Below, in pieces: positions 12,437 through 24,541 of a stretch of 64,000 bases of DNA. Position 1 is the first letter of the stretch; the number at the start of each line of letters is the position of its first letter. Origin of the DNA: Basipetospora chlamydospora (taxonomy: Eukaryota > Ascomycota > Sordariomycetes > Microascales); contig BCHP01000006.1 of NCBI GenBank assembly GCA_001599675.1, forward strand, positions 358,382 to 422,381, written 5' to 3'. The position numbers and the translations under genes are program-made. A model generated the notes under the pieces. The model was given only the letters and a program-made list of their open reading frames with translations, ran no database searches and was not told the DNA's origin.

Positions 12437-15400
12437 GGCGGGTATGTGGTTCGGGGGTGGTGGATGCGTATATTAGGAGTCGAGCGCGACACTCGGGAGT
12501 GTCGTCGTTGGAAGGGAGTGTATCGTGAACGAGTCGAGTCGAGCCGCGTCGCGTTCGATAGGGGTACAGTAGAGGGCTCTTTGGTAACACCAACACCTCG
12601 ATGCTTCGTTCGCGATGGCGGATAGGTGCGTATCGTCTGGGAACTGGTGGAGTAGAAGAGAGGCTCAACAGTGGCGCTAGCTTGCCCTCTCTTGCAATCT
12701 CTTGCCTTGCTTTATGTAGTCGGTCGGAGGTTGTGATGCTTCTCTCTGTGCATTAAAGTCCTTCCTTGTATCGATTCTTTCTTTCTTTCTTTCTTTCTCT
12801 GCTTCAGGTGATATGCGCGGCGCTATCTAAGGGGCTCCAAAGGTATGCAGGTAACGCACGGCAACGAGCGCAAAGAAGAGATGCACAGGTGAAAGAGGGA
12901 ACAGATACGTGTTCGGCTGTTCGGGTCGTCCGTCGATGCGGTGAATGGCGAAAGGATCAAGGTTTGTCGACAAAGGGGGGGCAAGATACCAAAATTGCCT
13001 TGGAAAAAGCGCGTGCTACTCTGTGTGAGGAGAGATTATGTCGTAAACTCGCTGGTGTAGCTTTCGAGGGTAGGTAGTGGTTGTGGTGGTGGTGGTGGTG
13101 GTTTCTGTTTCTCTTCTCTTCTTTTCGAGCAGAAAGATCCGCCGTTTAGAGTGGGTGGGTTGCGGCGGGTAGGTGAGTGGGTGGTAGCGGCTCGAGGAGA
13201 AAAAAGGAGGCAAGGTACCCGATTCGAGTATGTTTCTGCGCCAAACCGGAAAAAAAAGGATTATGTTAGGGAAGGCTGCGAACCGAGATGACCAGATGGT
13301 CAAAACAAGACGAAAGCAAGGGGATAGGTAGGTGTATGTACTCGTAAGACCGTGTGGATGCGCGAAAGGGGGATCTCAAGATGCCGCGTTCAAGTCGTTA
13401 TGGTGTTCGAACGAGAAGAAAATTGCACGGCGGGAAAAAAAAAAGAGAGGGGCAGCAACCAGATCGCGAAGTAGGGCGGGGTGAGGTGAACGGGGGCCCA
13501 GAGGATTTGGGCCACGGTGGTGGGAGTGGTAGTGGTGGTGGTTGTGGTTGTGGTTGTGGTGGGCGGTGGGTGGTGGAGCAACCAGCAGCAGCCCTGGCGC
13601 TTGGTGAGGAGGTGCAGGTGATGAGAAGGGGTGTGGGGTATTATTTATTATGTGGATGCCGGATTTCGGAATTTCGATACCGGAGGGAGAAAGCGCCGAA
13701 GAAGACGAAGAGTCTTGATGTTTCAATATCTCTTAATAAACGAGAGAGACCCAAGGCAGGTTCTAGGTGAACTTTGGTACGATGACTCGAAAAAAAAGAT
13801 GGGAAAACTTACGAGTACTCTGCACTGTTCAAAGCCGAGACAGACAGCTTAACTTGCTTGAACCTTGGAATGCAGCTTTTTATTTTTTGGACGCTTCAAA
13901 AGGTTCGAGGACAGGAACAGGACAGGAACAGGAACAAGTTCGCAAAAAAAGGGGGCCCTTGGTTATTCTCCTGGCGTCCTTTTTACCGTGCTAAAAAGAA
14001 AGAAGAAGAATGATAAAAAGGAGGGGCCTAATTAGCGGACTCGATGGCGTTCGCTTGACCCCTGAAAATGCCACGGGTCCGGGTTAGCTGCTAATAAGGG
14101 GGGGGGATTAGGGCGTCTTTTGTCTAAAATTAGTAGGGTACTGTAGTCTTCCTTTTACGAGGAGACCTCATGGATAGGAGGTATCCTAGCTTTGGGGAGG
14201 AGGATGGCTACGGCCCGTCAAGCAGACGTCATGGCCGAGAGTGTATGTACAAGATGGGCGGGAAAAAGGGGACCGGCTTTTTTTTATTTTTCCTTCTTCC
14301 TTTTTCATGACAGGTTTTTACCCGCTTGAAGTAATTATCTTGTTTCTTATTTTAGGTTCCTTCTTTCAGGTTTCCCTGGTAATACTCTCTGTGGCTACGA
14401 GTATACATATTGCGGCAGCATTGAAGTACTCAGCTGAGTACAGTACTCGTACAGACAGGGAATGGAGTCGTACACAGTGGAAGGGGTTGGCGGTGAAAGG
14501 CCGGCGAGGAGTATCAATGCCGAGGAATGACAAGTAAACCTCCTTGTCCAGGTCTTGAACATGGAATATGTGTTCTTCACTACACTCGGCCCCGGTCGTC
14601 CCATCACACTGTATCGGGGCCCAGAGGCCGATAGTGATGGCTGGAGACCTGACCGTCGCCCAGTAAGAAGCCGGGATCGACTCCATGCCCCCTTGCGATG
14701 GCGCCAAGGGAACATGAAGACGTCGCGGAATCCCGGCGACTACGAGTACTTAGTAGATCTGATGCAGTGACCTGCACCCTCGTCCTCTTACTCCGTATGC
14801 TCTCAATAGTCCCATCCCCGAGGATTCCGGCCAGTTTACGAGTAACCCGCCTTCTTCCATGAGCCATGTCATCGCCTCCAAAGGTGCCCTCGAGCTGACC
14901 CAACGACGTTTCATTTTCATCCCGGGAAGTCCCCTCGCCCCCCGTCCAGCAAAAGAAAATACCCACTCCGCGACCCTGAATCTGACCCTGGACACTCAGT
15001 CGCGCCTATGACGCAATAATCCCTTGTGCGGCGGCCGGCCACCTTTTGGGCGGCACCCAACTTCTTTCCCCAGCTGCCGTCTCACCCGCCCCAAATCCTC
15101 AAGTCAGCTCCAGCTCGGTTTTACCCGCCGCCGCAAACTGGCGACGAGTCAGTTGTAAGCTGCTTGTAAAAAGGCGAAAAAAAAGAAGTCTCCCGTACGG
15201 ATAGGCGGTTCCCATCTCACAGGACCTTTTCTTTTTGTCATCGCGTCTTTTTCTTTTTTTTTTCTTCTCCCTCTCTCCGTCTTGCCCGTGCTCTACGTCG
15301 TACGCGGACGCGTGACTTGATCTCTCTGTTGGGACTTGCACCTAACAACACTCATGTTCTCACGGAGCACCTGCTGCCATTCCATCCAAGATTGGAATGC

Positions 15401-15606
15401 GACTCGTAGGCAAACCCGCCAAGCCCTCGGCCTACGTATAGGGCACGAATGCATTGCCATGAGAGTGATCTACTAGTACGAAAATCTATACATCCTATAG
15501 CTTGGGTGACGGCATCGTACAGACGAAAGAAATCCAGATGTCTTATTGCATCTTGCTCCGTATCCAGCATGTACTGTACCGAACGACTTAAGAGTCCAGT
15601 GTCCCA
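12437..15606. other. intergenic, repeat-rich; 5' side of the SRPK gene
   Basis: The region lies between the proposed SRPK start and the 3' end of lunapark. It holds a TTTC tetranucleotide tract (about 12777-12799), GGT/GTG-rich tracts (13078-13104 and 13519-13575), a cluster of TACTCGTA/TACGAGTA motifs (13339, 13810, 14396, 14444, 14741), a TACTCCGTA copy (14789-14797) and a perfect 16 bp palindrome (14426-14441). No credible gene seen. Confidence 0.5.
14426..14441. repeat. 16 bp perfect palindrome
   Basis: GTACTCAGCTGAGTAC reads the same on both strands. It is followed two bases later by TACTCGTA (14444-14451) and preceded by TACGAGTA (14396-14403). Confidence 0.9.
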
Positions 15607-16953
15607 TCACTTCCTACCCTTCCTCTTCCGCAGGCGCCTCCCCTCGTCCGCACCGTCAACCTTACCCACCTCGGGGACACCATCAGACCCATCCCCGTCC
15701 TCGCTCTCATTCCCGTCCCCCCGCTCCGCCTCGGGCTTCTTCCCCTCCGCCTTCCTCGCCTCCAGCACCTCCCTTACAATCTTCCTCCCCTCGTCCATCT
15801 CGCCGTTCGCCGCCCCGCACCCCATGCACTTCCACACGCCCACCTCGCTGAGCGCCTTGGTGCCCGGGGGCGCCTGGCCGTTGACGAGCCTGCACCGGCG
15901 GCAGATGAGCACGATGCGGTTCTTGGCCGCCGTCTCGTCCTCGCCGAGGAGGAGGTCCATGATCCTGTCGTACCAGTGCGCGTTGCCCGGGCCGCCTTCG
16001 TGGGTCTGGGTCTCGTATCGTGTGGGCGCGTGCGGGGGGCCGCCGGCAGCTTCGGGCGGTGGCGGGGAGTGGCTAAAGGCGTTGGGCGCGAATTCCTCCG
16101 TCACGGGCACGATGCCGTCGCCCGGCGGGAGCTCGAGCTTCGGGACGTGGTGCGGGTCGTGGGTATGAGGGCCCTCGGGTCGGCGCTGGATATTCGCAGT
16201 CGGCGGCGGGGGCAGATTCGTCCTTCCGGGCCTCGCATGTCCTTCCATACCATGGCGCGACGCCTTGCCGCCCCTGTGGTGTCCGTCTTCGTCCTCGTCG
16301 GCGGAGGAGGTCCCGCCCCGGCGGGAGCGAGGCCGGGCGTCGGGCCCGCCGTACTTCTCAAGGAGCTCGAGCGTCGAGTCGTACTTGGTCGCGTCCTTTA
16401 GCTTCTGTATCGTCTTTGTACGCTCGGCCTGCTGCTCCTCGAGGCGGGCGCCCAGGGAGTCTATCCGGTAGTTGTAGTAGGTCGTGAGGGTCTTGCGGGT
16501 GACGTAGATGCTAAACATCTCAGCTTGTCAGTAATCCAGTCTCCTGTCGCTAGGTACCAACCACCACGGAACGAGGGTTGGACATGGAATGGTGGCGTGG
16601 GCTGTGGGGGAGCTTACAGGAGCGGCCCGCTGGCTACGGAGGTCCATTCGTATGCCCCCATCTGGTGCGACCCGACCACGAGAATCATGACAATAGCGTA
16701 GACGAGATATGCGAAGGAGAGGTAGAGGGTCCAGAGGACACGTATCCTGCGCGACCGGCTACTCGTGCTGTCGAGGCGGGCCTGGGTGTCGGTGATCTTG
16801 GTGGAAAGGGCGGAGAGGGTCTTTTCGAACGAGGCCGTCGAGGAGGAGTCACCCTGAAGTAGAAGACGGGGAAGTTAGCAAGGGGTCCATCTTGGTTGGT
16901 CATAGGGAGTGATTTTGTCATTGGCTTACCCTCCAAGGCCAGAACGACACCAT
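15607..16953 (-). CDS. lunapark family ER junction protein
   Basis: Three exons: 16953-16930 (only MVSFWPWR), 16853-16618 and 16510-15607 (387 aa). The introns have GTAAGC donors and are 76 and 107 nt. Exon 2 encodes a coiled segment, then a membrane segment (about VLWTLYLSFAYLVYAIVMIL) and the start of a second hydrophobic stretch that completes in exon 3. A cytosolic coiled coil, a Pro-rich linker, and the lunapark zinc ribbon follow: ICRRC and, 26 residues on, KCMGCG, four cysteines in two CxxC pairs. The Trp-rich N-terminus (usually myristoylated Gly-rich in animals, W-rich in fungi) also fits. Lunapark stabilises three-way junctions of tubular ER. The C-terminus ends in a basic RRLRKRKGRK tail. 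It is divergent from a golgin gene across 1.07 kb. Confidence 0.93.
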
Positions 16954-18024
16954 GGTTGCGATGGTGACAGCAGCTTCGTTACGGTGGCATTAGAGTGGGA
17001 TGTTTGGCGGAACTCGATCGTGGTGAATTCCAAGGGAATAGGCGGCGAGCGGTACTGGGCGGGAGGGCGAGGGAAGAACCAGTTTGTAGTATAAAATAAA
17101 GGGCCAAAGGGGAAGACGAGGAGAGTGGCCCCCCTTGGAAGAATTGGGGATGGTTGTTCGAGGCCAAGCGGAATGAAGGGTTTAAATGAGCGTGGGAAAG
17201 TGACGACTCGAAATCAAGTCGCCATTCTAATATTCTGCTCCTGCTCGTGACAATGATTAGCTCAAGCCAGCATAGCATGCGAGTACAAAGCAGGCATCAG
17301 CTGCGCGCTGCAGCTCCCAGGCAGGCAGAAATATCCGAACTATACCCGACACGGGCTGAATACGGAGTACAGAGTATTACGGAGTACGTAATCTAGCCTT
17401 GTATGTATAGAAAGTGGGTCATGGACCGAGGCTGTGGGTCTGTGCTCCCTGCAGCTTCAAAGGACAACGGCAGGAGCGACACCCAACGACTTGCCTTGCA
17501 CAGCCTCCGCTGGAATCTGCAAGTCTGCTTCTTCCTTTTGTGCTGCAATCTGCAGAGATGAGGAGATTAGACAGAAGACACTTTTCATTCTCCTCAAGGC
17601 ATTGAGTCATTGTCAATCCTTCCTCCTCCTCTGGAATCCACCTTTACTTCCTGTGTGGAACAAGGAGACGTGGCGCATGTTCACACTCTTTTTTTTTTTT
17701 TTTTTTTTCTTTTTGAACACTCACTGGAGTGGTGACCAGCAGATGCGCCCTGTCTCTGCCAGAGACATCCACTGACACGAACATCACCACCACAACCACC
17801 ACAACCACCACCAAGGCTTCTCGAGTACCACTTTTAGCGTACCCACTAACTAAACCTACACAATGTTTCAGGTCCGTAGTGTACCTTGCTTGTCCTCTGC
17901 CTCTGCCTCTGCCTCTACCTCTACCTCTCGTCTCGAGGAATAGACCGCGAGTCCAACCTCATCTTCTTCCCCTCCTCCTCTCACCCCTCTCCCATAAGCA
18001 TCCAAGCCTAACCTCCCATCGACA
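16954..18024. promoter_or_regulatory. shared divergent promoter, lunapark / golgin
   Basis: It contains two TACGGAGTA copies 17 bp apart (17361-17369 and 17378-17386), a 20-T run (17689-17708), CCA-rich DNA (about 17780-17815) and a CTCTGC/CTCTAC hexamer tract (about 17893-17928). C/T-rich DNA immediately before the golgin ATG is typical of fungal 5' UTRs. No gene seen. Confidence 0.45.
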
Positions 18025-21000
18025 ATGCAGTCTTTCCAAAGAATAAAAGGCGCCATCGACCGAACCATCGCCGAGGAGCAGGCCCGCGTCGCCTCCGCCC
18101 CTCTCTCCAAGCCTCAGTCGTCGTCGTCCGCGCCCTCCCGCCAGTCTAGCACCTCCTCGCGCGGCGCGAACAAGAACGAGTCCCCCTCCCGACGCGCACG
18201 CCCCAAGAAGCTCAGTCAGGATGCGACCAAGTCCCTTGGTGATGCGCCCGTGGTGAACCCGGATCCCGCCGTGTTCGAGGCGGCGTTTGCGCTGGACGAT
18301 AGCGAGGATCCCAGTAGGGCTGGCACGCCGAAGCCGATAAACGAGAAGGACGAGAAGGCGGCCAAGGAGGCCGGCGCTGCCAATGCAAAGGAGGAAAAGC
18401 CTACCGAGAACGGCGCAGCGCCCAGCGAGTCCGAGAAGAATGGCTCGGATGTCGCAGCGGAGAAGCCCAAGAGCGAGACACCGCCTCCCCAGACGAAGGC
18501 GAGTGAGAACACCGATCTGCCCATGGATGTACGCGTCAAGCTGCGGAAGCTTGATCGCATCGAGGCAACGTACCAAGGTCAGTCTTTCCGTGCGCTTGGA
18601 TAAGAGCGCCTTTGTCGGATGTCTCGGATGAACACCGTCTCCACCTCTTATTTCTTTTTATCACGTCAAAACCCCTGGGCTGACCGAGTACTCCATCGAG
18701 ATAGAACTCCTCCGATCGTACCGCGTCGCTCACAGCCGCGCTAAATCCGTCGAGCCGTTCGAGCGGGCACTGAGGGAGAACACGCCCCTGACGTCCATCG
18801 CCGAGCCCGCCGCCCTTATCGAGTACCTCGGCCAGCTGAACCTCAGGGGGGACATGGTCATGGAAGAACTCAAGCGCGTGACTTCGGAGAAGGACGAGCT
18901 CAAGAAGAAGTGCGAGGAGCAAGGGTCGGAGATTGAGAAGCTGAAGGGCGACGTTGCCGCGAAGAAGGACCTTGAAGCGGCGCAAGGTTCAAAGGGCGGT
19001 GCTGTCGAAGTGGCCGAGCAACCGGAGACAGCCGACAAGGAGGAGAAGGTGTTCGAGGATGGCTCTGCCAAGGAAGCCCAAACCTCCCCCGTTGATGTGA
19101 ACGAGGTCGCAGAGCTCAAGGCCGAAGTCGAGAAACTCAGGACCGACCTCGCGACTGCGCACAAGACCACCGAGGACCTCACCGAGAGCCTGGACAAGGC
19201 AAACAGCGAGCTCGGTTCCTCGCGCGACGCGGCCGCCGTGCAGAAGTCCCTCGAATCCCAACTCGAGGCGCGCAACGCCGAGATCACCTCGCTCACGGAG
19301 AGGCTGCACAAGTCGCAGGCCCAGCTCCGGGACCTCGAGGCCAAGGTCGACGGCGCGAAGGAGGCCGGGGCGTCTGCCGCGAGGGATGCCGAGGCTAAGC
19401 TTGCTGCTGCGGGGTCGCGATCCGAGGAGCTAGAGACCGAGGTCAAGAAGTTGACTACGGCCAAGACTGGGCTGGAGCAGAAGATTACTGCGCTGGATGG
19501 CAAGATTGCGACGTTGCAGGTGGCCAAGTCGGCGGACGAGAAGAAGATTGAGGAGCTCACTAGGCAGCTCAAGACGGCCACTCCTACCCCCGCAGCCACT
19601 GGTGCGGCATCAAGTCCTCCCGCTACGGAGGATGCGCCCGCGCAAGCGGCCACCTCTGCTTCAGCGAAGAAGCGGAACAAGAAAAAGAAGAAGGGCGGCG
19701 CTGCTGCTGCTGCTGCCACGGCCGCCACAACCCAGCCAACCGAGGAGCCCGAGCCAGCCCCTGCGTCGCCCACCGAGACGGCCAACACCGAGGAGCTCGA
19801 GGCCGAGATCCAGCGCCTAAAGGACGACGTCACACAAAAGGAAGAACAGATCCAGCAGCTATCCAAGAAGCGGAAGACGGAGGAGGATCTCCGCGAGGAG
19901 GTCGAGTCCATGCAAGAGAACCTCCTCCTCCTGGGCCAGGAGCACATCGAGGCCAAGGAGAGGATCAAGACGCTCGAGCAGGAAAAGAAGGACCTGCTCG
20001 CCAAGATTGCACAGCTCGAGAAGGATGCGGCGAGCGGGGCGGCGGCCAACTCAAAGGCCCAGGGGGAGCTGGAGGGACTCAGGGAGGAGTATGAGGACCT
20101 GAAGTCCCGCACGGCAACGCTGCAGACGGACCTGGCGGCCACGCAGGAGCTTGCGCAGAGCCGTTTCCGAGACCTCACCGACCTGCGGCAGATCATGCAG
20201 CGCGCGCAGCCCGAGCTCAAGAGCCTCCGACTAGAGGCGGCGTCCCTCAAGACAACCAAGGAGGAACTCGCCAAGAAGAGCGCAGAGGTGCGCGCTCTCG
20301 AAGGCAAGGAGAGGGACACCAAGGTCGAGTTTGCGCGCGCGCAGAAGCTCGCGTCTGACCGCGAATCCGAGGTCAAGACGCTCCGCGAGAAGCTCACGAC
20401 GGAGACGACCGCCCGCGCGAAGCTCGAGGAGGCGCAGCGCGCGAGCGGGCGGGAGATTCGCCGCGCGGAGGCGGAGAAGATTGAGATTAGCGCGCGCGAG
20501 GAGAAGGCCTCGCGCGAGGTCAAGCAGCTCCGCGAAGAGGCCGCGCAACTCCGTATGAAGCACCGCGAGGCGGAGGCCGGGCTCGAAAAGGCCAGGCGCG
20601 AGAAGAAGGTCCTCCAGGAGGAGACGGAGCTCAAGACGCAGCAGTACGCGGGGGCGCAGGGCCTCCTGGACAGCATGCGCGAGCAGACGACGGAGATGAC
20701 GGTGCAGCTCCGCGAGGCGCGCGCGCAGGCGGAGAACCTCGAGGAGGAGCTCGCCGAGGTCCAGCGCATGCTGTCCGAGCGCACGCGCGAGGGCGAGACG
20801 ATGCGCGGGCTACTGGCGGACGTGGACGAGCGGGCCGAGGCGCGCATCAGGGATATGCGCGCGCGCATGGAGGCCGCCGTCGAGGAGCGCGACAGGCTCG
20901 AGGAGGAGGGCAGCACGCTCGCGCGCCGGCGGGCGAGGGAGGCCGAGGAGCTGCGCAGCAAGGCCAAGGAGCTGGAGCGCGAGGTGAGGGAGCTGGCGGG

Positions 21001-21662
21001 CGAGAAGGAGGCGCTCGAGGAGCGGGAGAGGGAGTGGAAGAGGCGGAGGGAGGACCTGGAGAGGGTGGAGGAGAGGGCCGAGGCGGAGGTGAAGGAGGCG
21101 CGTGCGGCGGTGGCCGAGGTGCGGGCCGCGCTCGACGCGTCGGAGAGGCAGGTCGGCGAGGCGGATAGGCAAAAGGCGGAGCTGCGGAAGCTGCTCGACG
21201 AGCTGAGGCAGAAGCACGACAGGCTGGCGCGGGACCTCAAGGCCACGCAGGCCAGGCTATCGAGCCCCGGGAACGGCGTAGGAGCGGGCCACATGGGGAG
21301 GACGTCGGTGGACTCGACGAGGTCGGCGGGGACGGCGGGGTCAAGCGCCGTCGGGGCCGGGCAGGCGGATGTCATGTACATCAAGACGATCCTGCTGCAG
21401 TTCCTGGAGCAGAGGGATAATCGGCTGAGGGCGCAGCTCGTTCCCGTGCTGGGGAAGCTGTTGAAGTTTGAGCCGTGAGTTTTTACCCCCTTTCTCCTCC
21501 CGTATTCTCTCCTCCCCCCCCCCCCCCCCCCCCTCTTACCGTCTCTTTTTTTTTTCTTTTTTTCTTTTTTTTACCTCTAGAAATGAAGGGTTGCTGACTC
21601 TTGTTCGCTGGTCTAGGGCCGATGAGAAAAAGTGGCTCGCCGTGGTGCAGAAGATGGGATAA
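18025..21662 (+). CDS. GRIP-domain golgin (Imh1-like coiled-coil protein)
   Basis: Three exons: 18025-18577, 18705-21474 and 21617-21662 (1,122 aa). The introns have GTCAGT and GTGAGT donors. The first splice restores the motif ATYQ-ELLRSYRVAHSRAK and the second restores the end of the GRIP domain. The N-terminus is disordered (S/A/E/K-rich). The middle is almost continuous heptad coiled coil, broken near 390-440 by an Ala/Thr/Pro stretch with a KKRNKKKKK block. The C-terminus has a GRIP domain with its invariant Tyr (VMYIKTILLQFLEQRDNRLR) ending in WLAVVQKMG. GRIP domains bind Arl1-GTP on trans-Golgi membranes, so a vesicle-tethering role is expected. The last exon is only 46 nt. An 884-codon antisense open frame over exon 2 is a by-product of GC-rich repetitive codons. 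Confidence 0.93.
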
Positions 21663-24541
21663 TGCCATGCCACGCGAGATGAATGAACGAACCAGGGTGA
21701 CATCGGCTTACTACCCTATTGCGAAAGAACAGTCTTTAGTGGCAAGGAGGGGGGGACGCGAGGCATGCGGATGATGAGAGGTGGGCCAAGGTGGCCTGGC
21801 TTTTTTTTGTATGAGTAAATTGTCCCGTTAATGCAGGATCATCGGTCCCTTTTTCTTGTATGATGAGAGTGAAGCATCGTCGAAGAGCGTCCGATGCCCC
21901 GGCCCATCGTCCGAGACTAGGGACTATGAACAAATGGACGTTGTTCTGAGGCTATATTGCGAGCTGGGCACATTCATTGAAAGGCTAAGTGAAGGGCGAG
22001 CGGAGAGGAATACGAGGACTCTCAGATGTGAAACGCCATCTGCCTACAGGCGATGTTGATGCAGGGACGCGGCTCTCTGTAGAGGGGGCAGCGGAGAGAC
22101 AATGGGTCGTCTATGATCCCTTGCGGGCTTCTTACTCGCGCGTGTACCCTACCCTGCCATGGCCCAGGGTTTCCCGCTCCAGTGCAGGCACTACTAGCAT
22201 AGCATGCATATATACATCAGCACCATCTCTCCTCTTCTCCAGCTGGAGTTCCTGCTTCAAACTACGAATCAATTGGCGTTCTCCCCGCCCTCGTAATTTG
22301 GAAAGGAAGAAGGGGGAAAAGTGGAAAGGGAAAAAGTGAAGGAAAAAAAAAAAGAAAAAAAAAATAGAAAAGGCGACGCCATGCGAGGCCCTCGCGATAC
22401 GGTTCCCATGCACCCGGGGTTAAGCGAAGCCGTAGTGTCCCTCCCCTCGTTCGCCCTTGTCCCTCGTTCGTTCCCCCTTAGGTGACAATCACCGGAGCGG
22501 GCCCCTATTAGGTCGGTCACCAATACTCCGTAGTCAGGCCCAAACACGAGGATGCCCCTTCGCTCCACGCTCCGCTCATACCTTGGCCATTTCCAACCCA
22601 TTTCCCGATACTGAAGCCATTTTCCCTCCCTCTCCACAACCGCGTCTGTCTTTGTTCTTTCTAATTTTTCGTTCTCCATCATTTCCATTTCCCTTCGCTC
22701 AAGTCCCCTTGTGGTTTTCTATTGGCATCCCGGACAGAGCACCCGGTGATGGTCCCCGGGTTACATCCGCTACCACCCCAACCCCACTCGGGTCCTCCCC
22801 CTTTCCCTTCGCCCCGCCCCCGCCGCCCCCGTTTCCCGGAGAAGAAGAACACGGTCCCCGCATCTCGGCCCGCCCGCCGCTAATGCATCCCGATAAGTTC
22901 CCTATCTTATCTGCCCTTCATCCTTATCCCGGCCCCCGCCATCTTGGTCGAGAGTTGGTCCCTCCTTCACTAAAGGCCGTACGCCATCTGCTGCCCCATA
23001 AGGAGGGAGGAAGTCTTATGTAGATGTTGATAAGCCACCCACTGTCGACGACATCACCGATATTTGTTTTGGTTTCGGACATACCCGATGGTACGGAATA
23101 TATATACCCCTACATTGACATATTGTCTCCTCTTCCCAGATGGCCAGGAGTAAAGAAGAAAAAAAAAAGACGCGTCCGAGCCATGTGCGCATCGCGTCGA
23201 GCGTGTTCTTCGGCACGCTTAATCTACAAGAAACACTTGTGTCACACAGGAACCACAGAATCAGATATTCATTACTCCGTACCATGGCATGTGTAAACTT
23301 GAGGAGTCTAGCGCAATGGAACCTGCAGTTAGAAAACATGGCAGCTCCCGTGGCCCCTTCTCTCCATATCACATACAAGTCACATTATAGAAGACAGATA
23401 TTTGTGACCGCACGGGTCAATTTCTTGTTTCTTAAAAAGAAAAAAAAAAAAAAAAGGCTATCCTTCTTCCCACTAGGACGAAACCGCGGGGGACCCAATT
23501 ACGAAGCCACCTCGGTCCCGTCTAGTGGGAAACCGCTGTTGCCGGGATAAGCCAGCAATAATCCGGGAAAAAAAAAGGATGCAGATAAAAGTGAAGGGGA
23601 GGAGTGGGAACCAAAACAAAGGAGAAAAAAAAAACCAGGGGGAAATGGGACAGCAATTCCAGCCCATAACAACAAAAAAGAAAAAGAAATCCAAGAAACC
23701 CATCCCTGGGTTGGTGAGGGGAAAACGCCGGTCCAAACATGCTAGGGTATGTCCTCCACTCCAATCCAAAGAGGGGGTTCCTCCCCGATCCAATCTGAGA
23801 CAAAAGACGAAGAAAGCATGATGAGGGGGTAGTCCATATTCCTCCTGAGCCCGATCCATGTTCCCATGCCCGTATGCCTGATCCAATCTGTGAAATTCCA
23901 TCCCTTGGGAAAACAAAACGTGAAAAAACACAGAAAGAGAACAGAGAAAAGAAACCATAACCCATGATCCGTAATCCATGATCCAAAAAAGGAGACAAGG
24001 AAAGGACAAAGGAAAACATCCCGTATCCGTAATCCGTGATAATGCAACCAAGAAAGCCCCTATACATGAACGTGAAGTTTCGAAAAGGAGAAAATAGGAA
24101 ACACCGTCCCAACCCTTTCCCATAAGCGTGATGGGAGAAGGGGATCCGATAGTGCTGCTGTATCGAAAACAAAGTGCTCCGGGTATCAAATGTTGTGTTG
24201 CTGAGAGCGAGACCGAAAGGAGATAAGGGAATTGCAAAAAAAAAGCAGTCTTCGAGTGGTGTAGTGTTGCTCCGTTGAAATGCGAGATCCGTGTATCGAA
24301 TGGCCCCAAAAATGAGCTAAGAGGAAAAGCCGAGCCCCGGAGGGTAACAAGATGATGGCGATAGCCTGCCAGAGAAGCGAAGCCGTGTAGTGCAAAACCG
24401 AAAAAGTCGTCCCATCCGAGTCGATGGGTGAACAAATAGCGAGATGCGAGTGGAGTGTTACGCGAACGCATCATTCGCATCCTATGCCATGAACCCGTAA
24501 CTTACTGTAGGAAGGTCAGACACGCTCAAGTCCAACGTCCT
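21663..24541. other. intergenic between convergent genes
   Basis: 3' flanks of the golgin (+) and SWIRM gene (-), 2.9 kb. It holds TACTCCGTA at 22524-22532 and 23273-23281, A-runs near 22344 and 23440, and a short direct repeat ATCCGTAATCC at 23967-23977 and 24025-24035. Open frames of up to 335 codons on the minus strand (23473-24480) have no domain character and are rich in F/S from pyrimidine tracts. Confidence 0.5.

Noticed and set aside
18730..21384. 884-codon open frame on the minus strand opposite the golgin gene
   Set aside because: Ser/Arg/Ala-rich translation of the complement of GC-rich heptad codons. The + strand frame has a GRIP domain and correct splice sites.
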